A stretch of 64,000 bases of DNA from Buchnera aphidicola (Aphis fabae) (GTDB lineage: Bacteria; Pseudomonadota; Gammaproteobacteria; Enterobacterales; Enterobacteriaceae), in NCBI RefSeq assembly GCF_009069125.1, contig NZ_CP042427.1, positions 186,001-250,000 on the forward strand. The letters are read 5' to 3'. Below the pieces are notes generated by a model. That model was not told the DNA's origin and ran no database searches. It was given only the letters and a program-made list of their open reading frames with translations. The translations under genes and the position numbers were made by a program. Shown one piece after another: positions 1 to 10,174 of the stretch (position 1 is its first letter; each line of letters opens with the position of its first letter).

Positions 1-1120
1 TCACTACTGGGGATCTTATAATCGAGGTTGAATTACCTAAATCACGATCTTTCATTATTGACTCTTCTAGTTCATTTTCTTTATATAAAATAACTTTATG
101 ACCCATTTCTTCTGCAATTAACTGTGCAGTATCTTGATCTAGAACATGATTAATTGTTCCTATTATACCCATATTCATCATATTTTTGATAACTTCAGAG
201 CTTTTTACCGCCATTTTATTAGCTAAATCAGACACTGTAATAGTGCTATTAATAATTACATCTCTATTGATAGAAGATTCGGGTTTTTTAAAAACTTGTT
301 GTAATAAAATAGATTGATTTTTTTGTTTAATATTTTTTTTATTTTTCGCAATTCGAGTTTCTTCTTTTTTATTTTTTATATTAATATTTTGTTTATTGTT
401 TTTCTTTTGACGCTGATTTTTCAAATTTCGATTATAATTTCTTTTATTTTTTTCATTTTCATTGTGAATTTCATCATCTCCTATATTTCGAGTATGAAAA
501 AATGTAGTTAAATGATAATCTTTTGTTTCTTCTTTGAATTTTTTATTTTCTAAATTTTCTTTTGTTGTTTTCTTTACACTGAAAGTATACTTATTTGAAT
601 CTATATTTTTTTTTAAAACTTTATTTTTTTCATTTTTTTTAAGAATATTAGAACTTTTTAATCGATTTAATTTATTTATAGAATCTTTATTAGATTTATT
701 CTTGTCTAAAGGATGAATATCTTCTTTAAAAATTTTTTCTTTTATAACCTTTTTTGGAAAAAGTTTTAAAATTTTTTTTTCTTTATTTTGTAGTAATATT
801 TTGTCTTTTAATAAATTTTGAACTTCTGGTACACTATTTTTAGTGTATGTTCTTTTTTTTCTAATTTCTACTTGAACAGATTTATTTTTACCTCCAGCTA
901 AAGAAACATTTAAAGTACTACGAGTTTTTCTTTGTAGAATAAAAGTATTTTCAGAAACATTTTGTTTTTTTCTTAGATGTTTTAATAAAAATTTCTTTTC
1001 TGAAACATTAATAAAATCATTTTCATTTTTTAAAATTCCAATTTCGGAAAAGTTTTTTATTAATTCTTGTACTGATATTTTAATTTCATTAGATAACACT
1101 TTTAAACTCATATCAATCAT
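1..1120 (-). CDS. infB: Translation initiation factor IF-2, 5' part only
   Basis: IF-2 is the GTPase that brings initiator tRNA to the ribosome. Only the first 373 codons lie in the window; the reading frame runs off the left edge at residues RSPVV, which in E. coli directly precede the G1 motif of the GTPase domain, so no GTPase motif is visible here. The start at 1120 ([10 protein letters not shown]) aligns with the E. coli N terminus. An IF2N helical domain occupies roughly residues 1-50 and a second one about 285-340 ([20 protein letters not shown]); between them is a long Lys/Asn-rich linker. It begins 15 bases after nusA stops, as in the E. coli nusA-infB operon. Confidence 0.95.
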   Translation of the reverse strand, partial: MIDMSLKVLSNEIKISVQELIKNFSEIGILKNENDFINVSEKKFLLKHLRKKQNVSENTFILQRKTRSTLNVSLAGGKNKSVQVEIRKKRTYTKNSVPEVQNLLKDKILLQNKEKKILKLFPKKVIKEKIFKEDIHPLDKNKSNKDSINKLNRLKSSNILKKNEKNKVLKKNIDSNKYTFSVKKTTKENLENKKFKEETKDYHLTTFFHTRNIGDDEIHNENEKNKRNYNRNLKNQRQKKNNKQNINIKNKKEETRIAKNKKNIKQKNQSILLQQVFKKPESSINRDVIINSTITVSDLANKMAVKSSEVIKNMMNMGIIGTINHVLDQDTAQLIAEEMGHKVILYKENELEESIMKDRDLGNSTSIIRSPVV

Positions 1121-1135
1121 ACTATTTTCCTATTA

Positions 1136-2623
1136 TTAGACTTTACTATCAAACCAACAAATATTACGAGCAGTCATAATTAATACACCTGCTTCTTTAG
1201 AATTAAGATTTTCAATATCAGTTAAATCATCTACTCCTTGATTCGCTAATTCTTCTAAAGTAAATATATTTTTTTCGGCTAGTTTTAATGCCAATGTTTC
1301 ATTCATCCCTTGTATGTCTAAAAGTTTTTTTTCTATTTGCTTTTTATTTATCATTTTTTTTCGATCTAATTCAATGAGACGTAATCCATTTTTTGCGCAC
1401 TCTCGAACTATTTTTACTTCTTCTGCAGTTAAAAGATTAATTGACAATAATTCATCAATTGGTATATAAGCTAATTCTTCGAGAGAAGAAAAGCCTTCTT
1501 TCACTAAAATTGTAATAATTTTTTCATTAACATTTAAGTATTTTTTAAAAATATTAAAAGCAGCAAATGCTTCCTCTTTATGTTTTATTCGTAAATCTTC
1601 TGTAGTCATCACATTTAATTCCCAACCACTAATTTGAGAAGCTAAACGAACATTTTGACCATTTCTACCAATAGCTTGAGCTAAATTATTTGAATCCACA
1701 GCAATATCCATTGTATGATGATCTTCATCGACTATAATAGACATAACATCTGCAGGGGCCATTGCGTTAATAACAAATTGAGCTGGATTATCATCCCATA
1801 AAATAATATCAATACGTTCTCCACATAATTCACTAGATACTGCCTGTACTCGTGCACCTCGCATTCCTACACATGCACCTACTGGATCAATTCGTTTATC
1901 ATTAGTTTTCACTGCAATTTTAGCACGAGATCCAGGATCACGTGCAGCTGCTTTAATTTCAATAATTTCTTCGCCAATTTCAGGCACTTCTATACGAAAT
2001 AACTCTATCAGCATTTCAGTTTTTGAACGACTCATAAATAATTGAGCACCACGAGCTTCAGGATATACTCCGTATAAAATACCACGAATACGATCTCCAG
2101 GACGAAAATTTTCTCGAGGCAACATACCTTCTTTTAAAATAATAGCTTCAGCATTGTTTCCCAAGTCTAATGTAAGATTTTCTCTATTAATTTTTTTTAC
2201 AATACCAGTAATAATTTGTCCAATATATTTTCGAAATTGATCGACTAACATAGCACGTTCTGCTTCACGGACTTTTTGAACAATTACTTGTTTAGCAGTT
2301 TGTGTTGTAATTCTATCAAAATTAACAGAATCAATTTTATCTTCTATATAATCATTGATCTCAACCTTATCACCTTCAAAGCAAGCTGCTGCTAAAGTAA
2401 TTTCTTTTGTTGGATGATTTACAATGTCCACTACCATCCATCGTCTAAAAGTGCTAAAATTACCAGTTTTACGGTTAATACTAACTCGAACATCAATTTC
2501 TTGTTCATGTTTTTTCTTTGTAGCTGTTGCTAACGCAACTTCTAAAGCTTCAAAAATTTTTTCACGTGGCAGTGATTTTTCATTAGAAACAGCTTCTACA
2601 ACAGCTAAGATTTCTTTATTCAT
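1136..2623 (-). CDS. nusA: Transcription termination/antitermination factor NusA
   Basis: NusA binds RNA polymerase and modulates pausing, termination and antitermination. The frame is open up to 2710, but the start at 2623 ([12 protein letters not shown]) matches E. coli NusA, is preceded by an AGAGG ribosome binding site 9 bases upstream, and gives 495 residues, the E. coli length. Visible parts in order: N-terminal polymerase-binding domain, S1 domain (around residues 135-200), KH domains with [20 protein letters not shown] and [14 protein letters not shown], and two C-terminal acidic repeats. The longer N-terminal extension would translate the upstream terminator hairpin and is rejected. 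It is upstream of infB; rimP, present between metY and nusA in E. coli, is absent. Confidence 0.97.
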   Translation of the reverse strand: MNKEILAVVEAVSNEKSLPREKIFEALEVALATATKKKHEQEIDVRVSINRKTGNFSTFRRWMVVDIVNHPTKEITLAAACFEGDKVEINDYIEDKIDSVNFDRITTQTAKQVIVQKVREAERAMLVDQFRKYIGQIITGIVKKINRENLTLDLGNNAEAIILKEGMLPRENFRPGDRIRGILYGVYPEARGAQLFMSRSKTEMLIELFRIEVPEIGEEIIEIKAAARDPGSRAKIAVKTNDKRIDPVGACVGMRGARVQAVSSELCGERIDIILWDDNPAQFVINAMAPADVMSIIVDEDHHTMDIAVDSNNLAQAIGRNGQNVRLASQISGWELNVMTTEDLRIKHKEEAFAAFNIFKKYLNVNEKIITILVKEGFSSLEELAYIPIDELLSINLLTAEEVKIVRECAKNGLRLIELDRKKMINKKQIEKKLLDIQGMNETLALKLAEKNIFTLEELANQGVDDLTDIENLNSKEAGVLIMTARNICWFDSKV

Positions 2624-2663
2624 CTTAGTCAACCTCTGAATAAATATTTTTAAATATTCTAAT

Positions 2664-2690
2664 AAAAAACCCCGAAAATTCGGGGTTTTA
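2664..2690 (-). terminator. Rho-independent terminator between tRNA-Leu and nusA
   Basis: The plus strand reads AAAACCCCGAA, two bases, then TTCGGGGTTTT. Read on the minus strand this is a G/C-rich hairpin followed by TTTTTTATT, a classic intrinsic terminator. It lies downstream of tRNA-Leu and only about 40 bases before the nusA start, so it can either end the secG-tRNA transcript or act as an attenuator in the nusA leader. Confidence 0.75.
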
Positions 2691-2770
2691 GGTAATACCA
2701 CCCTATTCATAATACTAAATACAATATATTAGTGAATATCAATATAAAATATTTTTATTTTAAAAAATAG

Positions 2771-2852
2771 TACCGAGAATGGGACTTGAACCCATATGCC
2801 TTGCGGCACTATCCCCTCAAGATAGCGTGTCTACCAATTTCACCATCTCGGT
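2771..2852 (-). tRNA. leuU: tRNA-Leu, anticodon GAG
   Basis: The minus strand folds as a long-variable-arm tRNA: acceptor ACCGAGA pairs with TCTCGGT, the anticodon loop is TTGAGGG with anticodon GAG, and the T arm contains GGTTCAAGTCC. It matches E. coli leuU, which is also downstream of secG. The base after the acceptor is A followed by CTA, so the 3' CCA is not encoded. Confidence 0.95.
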
Positions 2853-2906
2853 ATATGATATTTATTATTATAATCCAAATAATTTTAAAAACTAAAAAAT
2901 TTAAAT

Positions 2907-3239
2907 TTAATGAGGTATTTCAGAATTTAATATTTTATTTTTTTTGAAATTTAATTTTTTTTTATTTAAAATATTATTATGATGATCTTCAAATAAACTT
3001 GAATTTATTTTTTTATCGTTAATATTACACAAAATAAGACTAATGATTAAAAAAAAACAAGCACATAACCCAATAATATTTGTTGCAAAACTATTACTTC
3101 GAAAACTATTAAATAATTTAATATTAGTCAATGTATTTGAATGTATGATATCACTTACACCTTTTCCTGGTTGCAATAAAATTAAAAAATTTAAACAAAT
3201 AGAAATAAAAATTAAAAAAACCAAAAAAAATAAATACAT
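2907..3239 (-). CDS. secG: Protein translocase subunit SecG
   Basis: SecG is the small auxiliary subunit of the SecYEG inner-membrane channel. The protein has 110 residues, the E. coli length. Two hydrophobic segments are visible (about residues 2-22 and 52-72), separated by a loop that keeps the family motif LLQPGKG; the second segment ends in FFLIISLILCNIN, close to E. coli. The C-terminal tail is Lys/Asn-rich and ends in SEIPH, resembling the E. coli end SDIPN. Order glmM-secG-tRNA-Leu is the ancestral enterobacterial one. Confidence 0.93.
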   Translation of the reverse strand: MYLFFLVFLIFISICLNFLILLQPGKGVSDIIHSNTLTNIKLFNSFRSNSFATNIIGLCACFFLIISLILCNINDKKINSSLFEDHHNNILNKKKLNFKKNKILNSEIPH

Positions 3240-3367
3240 AAAAAATAATTTTCCTTTTTTTACGTAAAAATAAAATAATTACTATTTTAGTACAAATTTC
3301 ATTAAAATTTATACATATAAATATTTTCAAGTTAGTCATACTTAAAACTAAATATTTTATATGTTTA

Positions 3368-4701
3368 TTAAATTAACTTAATTATATTTGAAATTGTATT
3401 GGCTATTTTTTTTATCTTATTATAATCTTGATCTTCTATCATAATACGAAGATAAGGTTCAGTTCCAGATTTACGAATAAAAATACGACCAGTCTTTCCT
3501 AAAATATTTTTTGATTTTTCAAGAACAGACTTAAATTTTACATTTTTTTCAAAATTTTGATCATTTTTTAAAAAAACATTTAATAATATTTGAGGAAATA
3601 ACATTACTTGATTAGATAAAAAGTATAAAGATGCATTATTTTCAATCATATTTGATAATACTTGTAAACTAGCTATAATTCCATCACCAGTAGAATGTTT
3701 ATCTAATAAAATAATATGTCCTGATTGTTCAGCACCAAGCATCCAGTTTTTTTCTTTAATTTTTTTATATATATAACGATCTCCTATTTGTGTTGCAAAG
3801 AATGGTATTCCAATTTTTTTAAAACCAAGAATAATACCCATATTAGTCATTAAAGTACCTACAACTCCACCATTTAACTTATTATTTTTTAAATATTGTT
3901 TTGCAATTATATAAATAATTTGATCTCCATTTACTTCATTTCCTAAGTGATCTATCATGATCACACGATCTCCATCACCATCAAATGCTAATCCGATATC
4001 AGCTTTATTTGAAATAACTAATTTTTTTAATTGAATAGTATTAGTAGATCCTGAATTTTTATTAATATTAATTCCATTTGGGTAAATAGAAGAAGTTATT
4101 ACCTTTGCTCCTAAATCTTGAAAAATTTTAGGTGCTATATTATAAGTTGATCCGTTAGCACAATCTAATACAATAGTAAGCTTTGATAAATTTATATTTC
4201 CAGGAAAAGTATTTTTACAAAAATTAATATATTTTTTTCGAGCATTACTCAATTTTTTAGAAAATCCAAAATTTTTTACATAAGAAGAATCATACAAAGG
4301 ATCATTTAATTTTTTTTCAATTAAAATTTCTATATCTCTAGTTATTTTAGTTCCATTCTTAAAAAATATTTTTATTCCATTATCTTCAAAAGCATTATGA
4401 GATGCTGAAATAATAATTCCTGCTGAAGCATTTAAAGATTTTGTCAAATATGCAATTGCAGATGTAGGTATACAACCGGCTAATAAAGTAGAAATTCCTT
4501 TTGATAGAATCCCAAATTCTAAGCAATACTGTAGCATACATCCTGAAACACGGGTATCTCTTCCAATAACAATTTTTTTTTATATTCACCCAAAATAGTT
4601 CCAATAATTTGTCCTAATTTTAACATAAAATCTGGAGTAATTGGTTTTTTTCCCACTTTTCCACGTATTCCATCTGTTTTAAAATATTTAAAATTTTTCA
4701 T
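3368..4701 (-). CDS. glmM: Phosphoglucosamine mutase, one frameshift in a poly(A) tract
   Basis: GlmM interconverts glucosamine-6-phosphate and glucosamine-1-phosphate for UDP-GlcNAc and peptidoglycan. The first frame (4701 down to about 4573) encodes [14 protein letters not shown] to ILGEYKKK; the rest is in another frame, starting [14 protein letters not shown] and running to 3368. The switch falls on nine consecutive A (minus strand, 4573-4581). One extra A would give a continuous protein of 444 residues, against 445 in E. coli. All key motifs survive: TDGIRG, the phosphoserine loop ISASHN, the metal site FDGDGDR and the phosphate loop RKSGTEP. Strong conservation on both sides suggests a gene that is still used or was broken very recently, or a homopolymer sequencing error. 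Confidence 0.9.
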
Positions 4702-4784
4702 ATTAATTTATCTCTATCTTAAACAATTTATAAAATATAAAAATTATAAAATATTTAATATTTTTTATAAAAAACTATCTTTTT

Positions 4785-4826
4785 AAAAAACAAGATGAAG
4801 TTATAATAATTTTATTACTTCATCTT
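4785..4826 (-). terminator. Rho-independent terminator of ftsH
   Basis: AAGATGAAGT (4792-4801) and ACTTCATCTT (4817-4826) form a perfect 10-bp stem with a 15-base loop. On the minus strand the stem is followed by G and six T (4785-4790). It lies after ftsH and before glmM, so it should separate the two transcription units. Confidence 0.75.
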
Positions 4827-4956
4827 ATTTCAGTATTTATTAAAATATAACATTAATTATATTAAATTTTTACGCGATTTAATATATATTTAATAATTAA
4901 AAATAATTAAAATAGCGATATTATTATTAATTTAGTTGTTATATTAATAATATATT

Positions 4957-6789
4957 TTAATTGTGATTCGTTTCAGACCATTCTTTTGGTTTTCGAACCT
5001 CTCTTCTTTCCATTAAATCATCTATTTGCAAGGAATCAATTGTTTCATATTTTATTAAAGCATCTTTCATGGAATGTAAAATATCAATATTTTCATTTAA
5101 AATATTTCTAGCTCGATTATAATTTACTTCTATTAGTAATTTAACTTCTTCATCAATAATTCTAGCAGTTTCATCAGACATATGTTTTGCTTTAGCCACT
5201 GTTCGACCTAAAAATACTTCTCCTTCTTCTTCAGCATACAATAAAGGACCTAATTTATCTGAAAACCCCCATTGCGTTACCATATTTCTTGCTAAATTTG
5301 TAGCTACTTTAATATCATTAAAAGCACCAGTAGATACTTTTTTAGAACCGTAAATAATTTCTTCTGCTAAACGACCGCCATATAAAGTAGATATTTGACT
5401 TTCTAATTTTTGTCTGCTAATACTGAATGTATCTGATTCTGGTAAAAAAAAAGTAATACCTAATGCTTGACCTCTAGGAATAATCGTAACTTTGTGAGCA
5501 GGATCATGATCTGGAACTAATCTTCCAACAATCACATGGCCAGCTTCATGATATGCAGTAGATTCTTTTTGAAAATCACTCATCACCATTGATTTACGTT
5601 CAGAACCCATCATAATTTTATCTTTTGCTTTTTCGAACTCAATCATAGAAACGACACGATTATTTAAACGAGCTGCAAAGAGTGCTGCCTCATTAACTAA
5701 ATTAGCTAAATCTGCACCTGAAAAACCTGGTGTTCCACGAGCAATAATTATAGGATCCACATCTTTAGACAAAGGAACTTTACGCATATGTACTTTTAAT
5801 ATTTGTTCTCTTCCACGAATATCTGGAAGTGGAACAATTACTTGACGATCAAATCGACCTGGGCGCAATAAAGCAGGATCTAAAACATCTGGTCTATTAG
5901 TAGCAGCTATTAAAATTACACCTTCATTTCCATCAAAACCATCCATTTCTACTAACATTTGGTTAAGTGTTTGTTCTCTTTCATCATGTCCACCACCTAA
6001 TCCAGCTCCTCTTTGACGACCTACTGCATCAATTTCATCAATGAATATAATACATGGTGCATTCTTTCTAGAATGTTCAAACATATCTCTCACTCTCGAT
6101 GCACCTACACCAACAAACATTTCAACAAAATCAGAACCAGAAATTGTAAAAAAAGGAACTTTTGCTTCTCCTGCAATTGCTTTTGCAAGTAATGTTTTCC
6201 CAGTTCCAGGAGGCCCAACCATAAGTACACCTTTAGGTATTTTACCTCCTAATTTCTGAAATCTACTAGGTTCTTTTAAATATTCAACTAATTCACCTAC
6301 TTCTTCTTTAGCTTCATCACATCCTGCAACATCATCAAAAGTAGTTTTAATTTCATCTTCTGATAACATTCGAGCTTTACTTTTTCCAAAAGACATAGCT
6401 CCTTTTCCACCACCCATTTGCATTTGCCGCATAAAAAAAATCCAAACACCAATTAGTAATAACATAGGAAACCAAGACACAAATATAGAAAATAAAATAC
6501 TCGGCTCTTCTGGTATTTCTCCCATAACTTTAACGTTTTTTGTTATAAGATTATCTAATAACTTAGGATCATTCATCGGAATATAAGTGGTATATTTATT
6601 GCTATCTTTTTTAGTAACACCAATCATCCGTCCATTAATATACACCTCACGGACCTGATCTTGATTAACTTCTGATAAAAAAGTAGAATAATCAACTCTG
6701 TGATTATTTGAATCACTAGTATTAAAGTTTTGAAAAACAGACATTAAAATCACTGTAATTACTAACCAAAATATCAGGTTTTTAACCAT
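4957..6789 (-). CDS. ftsH: ATP-dependent zinc metalloprotease FtsH
   Basis: FtsH is the membrane-anchored AAA+ protease that degrades misassembled membrane proteins and short-lived regulators such as sigma-32 and LpxC in E. coli. Visible in order: N-terminal membrane segment ([17 protein letters not shown]), periplasmic domain, second membrane segment ([11 protein letters not shown]), Walker A GPPGTGKT, Walker B IIFIDEID, the SRH arginine region, and zinc motif HEAGH. The start MVKNLIFWL at 6789 matches E. coli; an in-frame TTG at 6798 (adding three residues) has the better-spaced AGAGG site and is a real alternative. It has 610 residues: the E. coli C-terminal tail of roughly 35 residues is missing. 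Confidence 0.96.
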   Translation of the reverse strand: MVKNLIFWLVITVILMSVFQNFNTSDSNNHRVDYSTFLSEVNQDQVREVYINGRMIGVTKKDSNKYTTYIPMNDPKLLDNLITKNVKVMGEIPEEPSILFSIFVSWFPMLLLIGVWIFFMRQMQMGGGKGAMSFGKSKARMLSEDEIKTTFDDVAGCDEAKEEVGELVEYLKEPSRFQKLGGKIPKGVLMVGPPGTGKTLLAKAIAGEAKVPFFTISGSDFVEMFVGVGASRVRDMFEHSRKNAPCIIFIDEIDAVGRQRGAGLGGGHDEREQTLNQMLVEMDGFDGNEGVILIAATNRPDVLDPALLRPGRFDRQVIVPLPDIRGREQILKVHMRKVPLSKDVDPIIIARGTPGFSGADLANLVNEAALFAARLNNRVVSMIEFEKAKDKIMMGSERKSMVMSDFQKESTAYHEAGHVIVGRLVPDHDPAHKVTIIPRGQALGITFFLPESDTFSISRQKLESQISTLYGGRLAEEIIYGSKKVSTGAFNDIKVATNLARNMVTQWGFSDKLGPLLYAEEEGEVFLGRTVAKAKHMSDETARIIDEEVKLLIEVNYNRARNILNENIDILHSMKDALIKYETIDSLQIDDLMERREVRKPKEWSETNHN

Positions 6790-6871
6790 GTCACTCAAGG
6801 GAACAACCTCTCATTACATCTATTTTAAAAAACAACGCAGATTTAAAAATTATAGAAATAAAATAATATTT

Positions 6872-7492
6872 TTATCTGGTCGCTAGAATGAATATTTCTC
6901 GTGATCTTGATCGAGAAGTTTTTGGTTTACAAATTTTAATTTTTGAAAATAACGTTTTAATTTCTGTAAAAAATTCATTTAAACCTTCTCCCTGAAAAGA
7001 TTTTACTAAAAAAATACCATTTTTTGGTAATATACATGTAGATATTTTAAGAGCTATTTTACAAATCTCTATAATTCTCGGCATATCAATAGACCAACAA
7101 CCTGTAATATTAGGTGCCATATCAGACATAACTATATTAAAAGTATTATTAGATAAACGATTTAACATGAAGTTTAATATATTTACATTTCGAAAATCTA
7201 CTTGAAAAAATTTCACTCCTGTTATTTTTTTCATAGGTAATATATCACATGCTATAACAGATCCAGTTTTTCCAATTTTATTCATTGCATATTGTGACCA
7301 ACCTCCTGGAGAAGAACCTAAATCAATAACATTCATTCCAGGTTTAAATAATTTATTATTCTTATCAATTTCTTCTAATTTAAACCAAGATCTAGATCGA
7401 ATTTTATTTTTTTTTGCCTCTTTAACATATTGATCTTGAAAATGTTCTGATAACCAACGTTTCGAACTATTTGATTTATTTTTAGCCATCAT
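6872..7492 (-). CDS. rlmE: 23S rRNA (U2552) 2'-O-methyltransferase
   Basis: RlmE (RrmJ/FtsJ) methylates U2552 of 23S rRNA late in large-subunit assembly. The frame extends to 7564, but the start at 7492 (MMAKNKSNSSKRWL) matches the E. coli N terminus and gives 206 residues against 209; the upstream part is a hydrophobic stretch overlapping the greA end and looks accidental. Family motifs: RSRSWFKL, SAM-binding DLGSSPGGWSQ, MSDMAPN, VKSFQGEG and the end RSRSREIF, which carry the Lys-Asp-Lys-Glu catalytic set. It sits between greA and ftsH; the yhbY gene found nearby in E. coli is absent. Confidence 0.93.
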   Translation of the reverse strand: MMAKNKSNSSKRWLSEHFQDQYVKEAKKNKIRSRSWFKLEEIDKNNKLFKPGMNVIDLGSSPGGWSQYAMNKIGKTGSVIACDILPMKKITGVKFFQVDFRNVNILNFMLNRLSNNTFNIVMSDMAPNITGCWSIDMPRIIEICKIALKISTCILPKNGIFLVKSFQGEGLNEFFTEIKTLFSKIKICKPKTSRSRSREIFILATR

Positions 7493-7556
7493 ATTATTTA
7501 ATTCTTTTATAACATTTATAATAAATATAATTACTATCTTCAAATATATTATTAAT

Positions 7557-8036
7557 TTAAACATAATCTATCTTTAAAATTTTATATTCAACATTACCAG
7601 AAGGTGTAAATATAGTAGCAATAGTGTTAATAGTTTTTCCAATTAAACCTCTTGACATCGGAGAATTAATGGAAATTAAATTTTTTTTAAAATCAGACTC
7701 ATCATCACCAACAATCTGATAAGTAAATATTTCATTGTTTTTTATGTTTAAAATAGTGACTGTGGAACCAAATACAACTCTTCCATCATTAGGTATTTTA
7801 GTAATATCTATAATTTGACAATTAGATAATTTTAATTCTATTTCTTTTATTCGTCCTTCACAAAAACTTTGCTCTTCACGAGCAGAATGGTATTCAGCAT
7901 TCTCTTTTAAATCACCATGCTCTCTAGCTTTTGCTATTTCAATAATAATACGAGGACGTTTTATATTTTTTAATTGTTTAAGTTCTTTACGAAGTTTTTC
8001 AGCACCTCTAACAGTCATTGGAATTAAATTAACCAT
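7557..8036 (-). CDS. greA: Transcription elongation factor GreA
   Basis: GreA rescues backtracked RNA polymerase by stimulating transcript cleavage. It has 159 residues (E. coli 158). The N-terminal coiled coil carries the tip sequence [17 protein letters not shown], which includes the acidic residues that enter the polymerase channel; the C-terminal FKBP-like domain contains [18 protein letters not shown]. The start at 8036 has GAGGT 7 bases upstream. It is the first gene of a leftward group with rlmE and ftsH. Confidence 0.96.
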   Translation of the reverse strand: MVNLIPMTVRGAEKLRKELKQLKNIKRPRIIIEIAKAREHGDLKENAEYHSAREEQSFCEGRIKEIELKLSNCQIIDITKIPNDGRVVFGSTVTILNIKNNEIFTYQIVGDDESDFKKNLISINSPMSRGLIGKTINTIATIFTPSGNVEYKILKIDYV

Positions 8037-8545
8037 ATAACATACCTCATTTTTTTTCTAAAAGAATATAAAATTATTAATTTAAAAAATACTAAAAATT
8101 TGTATATAATTTTTTAAAATTAAATATATTTTTAAGAAAAAAGATTTAATTTTTATTAAATATTTTTAAAAATTCAATTATTTATATATTTTAATAAATA
8201 ATTAAAATAAAAAATATAGTAATATGAATATATCGTTGATAAAATCTAATCAGATTAACAAGTAAAATTTTTAATATTATTAATTATTTAATATAAATTA
8301 TTTTCTATGAAATTATTTCATATATAAAACACTTATGTTTTTCGAAAATATTAATCTTTTCATAACAATATTAAATAAAAAATAAATGTATCTATATTAA
8401 TGTAAAAAATAAAATTTATCAAAAATTTCAATTTTATGAAGTAAAATTATTTATTAATATTTAATAAAAAATTTAAAGATATATTTATATATATAACATT
8501 CAAAACTTTTATATTTTAACAAAACTAATTTAAAGTATATTTAAA
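8037..8545. other. Divergent intergenic region, greA/ibaG, no gene seen
   Basis: This 509-base spacer is the longest in the window. It is almost pure A/T with stops in every frame and I recognise no gene remnant in it. It must hold the divergent promoters of greA and ibaG. The clearest structure is a perfect palindrome TATGAAAT-T-ATTTCATA at 8306-8322. In E. coli the mla genes lie upstream of ibaG, so the spacer may be the residue of their loss, but no similarity is left to see. Confidence 0.6.
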
Positions 8546-8809
8546 ATGAACAATGAAAAAATAATATCAATATTAAACAAAAAACTAAATTTAGAAAAAA
8601 TATATGTCACAGGAGATAACAATCATATCAAAATAATTGCAGTAGGAGATATATTTAAAGGCATTAACGAAGTAAAGAGACAACAAATAATTTACGCACC
8701 TTTAATTGATAAAATTATAGAAAACAAAATTCATGCCTTATCTATAAAAACATATACAAAAGAAGAATGGAAAAAAAATAATAAAAATAATAAAAATAAT
8801 CTTAGTTAA
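8546..8809 (+). CDS. ibaG: BolA-family iron-sulfur/acid-stress protein IbaG
   Basis: IbaG (YrbA) is a small BolA-fold protein that partners monothiol glutaredoxin in iron-sulfur handling; in E. coli it lies directly upstream of murA, as here. The 87-residue product aligns end to end with E. coli IbaG (84), with the conserved VTGDNNHIKIIAVGDIFKG and QQIIYAPLIDKI segments and the motif HALSIKTYT. It ends in a Lys/Asn repeat (KNNKNNKNN) typical of AT-drifted tails. The start at 8546 is the only ATG compatible with the family length. murA follows after 34 bases. Confidence 0.9.
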   Translation: MNNEKIISILNKKLNLEKIYVTGDNNHIKIIAVGDIFKGINEVKRQQIIYAPLIDKIIENKIHALSIKTYTKEEWKKNNKNNKNNLS

Positions 8810-8843
8810 ATATTGAAAAATAATAATAGAGATTTAATAATGA

Positions 8844-10097
8844 ATGAACAAATTATATATAGAAGGTAATAAAAAATTAAATGGTAATGTATTAATTTCT
8901 GGTTCTAAAAATGCTGCTTTGCCTATTTTGTTTATGACAATACTAACAAAAGAAAAAATTGAACTAAGTAATATTCCAAAATTAACAGATATTAGAGTAG
9001 CAATTAAACTACTTAGATCTTTAGGGGCAAAAATAGTTAATACAAATAAAATTTTGTATATTGACCCAAGTGCAATTAATATTTATTGCCCTCCATATAA
9101 TCTAATTAAAGAAATAAGAGCATCTATCTGGATGTTAAGCCCTCTTTTAATACGCTTTGGTAAAGCTAAAATATTTTTTCCAGGAGGTTGCAAGATCGGT
9201 CTTAGACCTATTGATCTTCATTTAAAAGGTTTGATCGCACTAGGCGCAAAAATTGTTCAAAAAGATAATTATATTATTGCATCTATTTTAAAACCTCTCA
9301 AAGGAAAATATATACATTTAGAAAAAATTAGCGTTGGAGCGACTATTACTATTATGAGTGCTGCAACTTTAGCAGAAGGTTTAACAATCATAGCAAATGC
9401 TGCTCAAGAACCAGAAATTATTGATGTTGCAAAATTCTTAAATACTTTAGGTGCTCATATTACTGGTGCAGGAAGTAATAAAATATATATAACAGGAGTA
9501 TTAAAACTAAATGGTGGTTATCATAAAATAATACCAGATAGAATTGAAACAGGAACTTTTTTAATAGCTGCTGCAATTTCTAAAGGATGTATTATATGCA
9601 ATGATACTGAACCAAAACACTTAGAAAATATATTACAAAAACTATCTGAAACTGGTGCACATATACAAACTGGGAAAGATTGGATTAAATTAAATATGCA
9701 AGAAAAAATACCTAAAGCCGTAAATATTTCAACAACTCCATACCCAGGTTTTCCAACTGATATGCAACCACAATTTGCCTTACTAAATAGTATTTCTAAA
9801 GGTGAAAGTATTATTATTGAAAACATATTTGAGAATCGTTTTGCTTATGTTAAAGAGTTAATTAAAATGGGTGCTAAAATAAAGATTAAAAATAATTACA
9901 TTATTTGTAAAGGTGTTCAAAAATTATTTTCTAAAACTCTTTTCTCTACTGATTTAAGAAGTTCGGCTACATTAATTTTAGCAGGTTGTATTGCAAAAGG
10001 CATTACAGTAGTTAATAATATTCATCATTTTAAAAGGGGATATGAATCATTTCCAAAAAAATTAAATAAATTAGGTGCAAACATTAAATATATATAA
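8844..10097 (+). CDS. murA: UDP-N-acetylglucosamine 1-carboxyvinyltransferase
   Basis: MurA transfers enolpyruvate from PEP to UDP-GlcNAc, the first committed step of peptidoglycan synthesis. It has 417 residues (E. coli 419). Visible: the N-terminal ISGSKNAALPIL with the substrate-binding Lys22, and the catalytic loop PGGCKIGLRP with Cys116 (Cys115 in E. coli), the residue attacked by fosfomycin. DRIETGTFL and the C-terminal STDLRSSATLILAG are also conserved. With glmM upstream it shows that a cell wall route is retained. Confidence 0.96.
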   Translation: MNKLYIEGNKKLNGNVLISGSKNAALPILFMTILTKEKIELSNIPKLTDIRVAIKLLRSLGAKIVNTNKILYIDPSAINIYCPPYNLIKEIRASIWMLSPLLIRFGKAKIFFPGGCKIGLRPIDLHLKGLIALGAKIVQKDNYIIASILKPLKGKYIHLEKISVGATITIMSAATLAEGLTIIANAAQEPEIIDVAKFLNTLGAHITGAGSNKIYITGVLKLNGGYHKIIPDRIETGTFLIAAAISKGCIICNDTEPKHLENILQKLSETGAHIQTGKDWIKLNMQEKIPKAVNISTTPYPGFPTDMQPQFALLNSISKGESIIIENIFENRFAYVKELIKMGAKIKIKNNYIICKGVQKLFSKTLFSTDLRSSATLILAGCIAKGITVVNNIHHFKRGYESFPKKLNKLGANIKYI

Positions 10098-10174
10098 TAA
10101 TGTTTCAATTGTTTAACCTAACTTATAAACAAATTATTAATATTACATTAATAAAAAAATAATTGGAGTATTAT

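Noticed and set aside
314-716. Two short hydrophobic plus-strand frames
   Set aside because: They lie antisense to the Lys-rich linker of infB; poly-Lys codons read backwards give Phe/Leu-rich pseudo-proteins.
2624-2710. A 29-residue N-terminal extension of NusA from ATG 2710
   Set aside because: It would translate the terminator hairpin, has no family match, and 2623 has a proper ribosome site and gives the E. coli length.
8236-8268. Promoter TTGATA/TAAAAT upstream of ibaG
   Set aside because: The boxes are 21 bases apart, too far for sigma-70, and such matches are expected by chance in A/T DNA.
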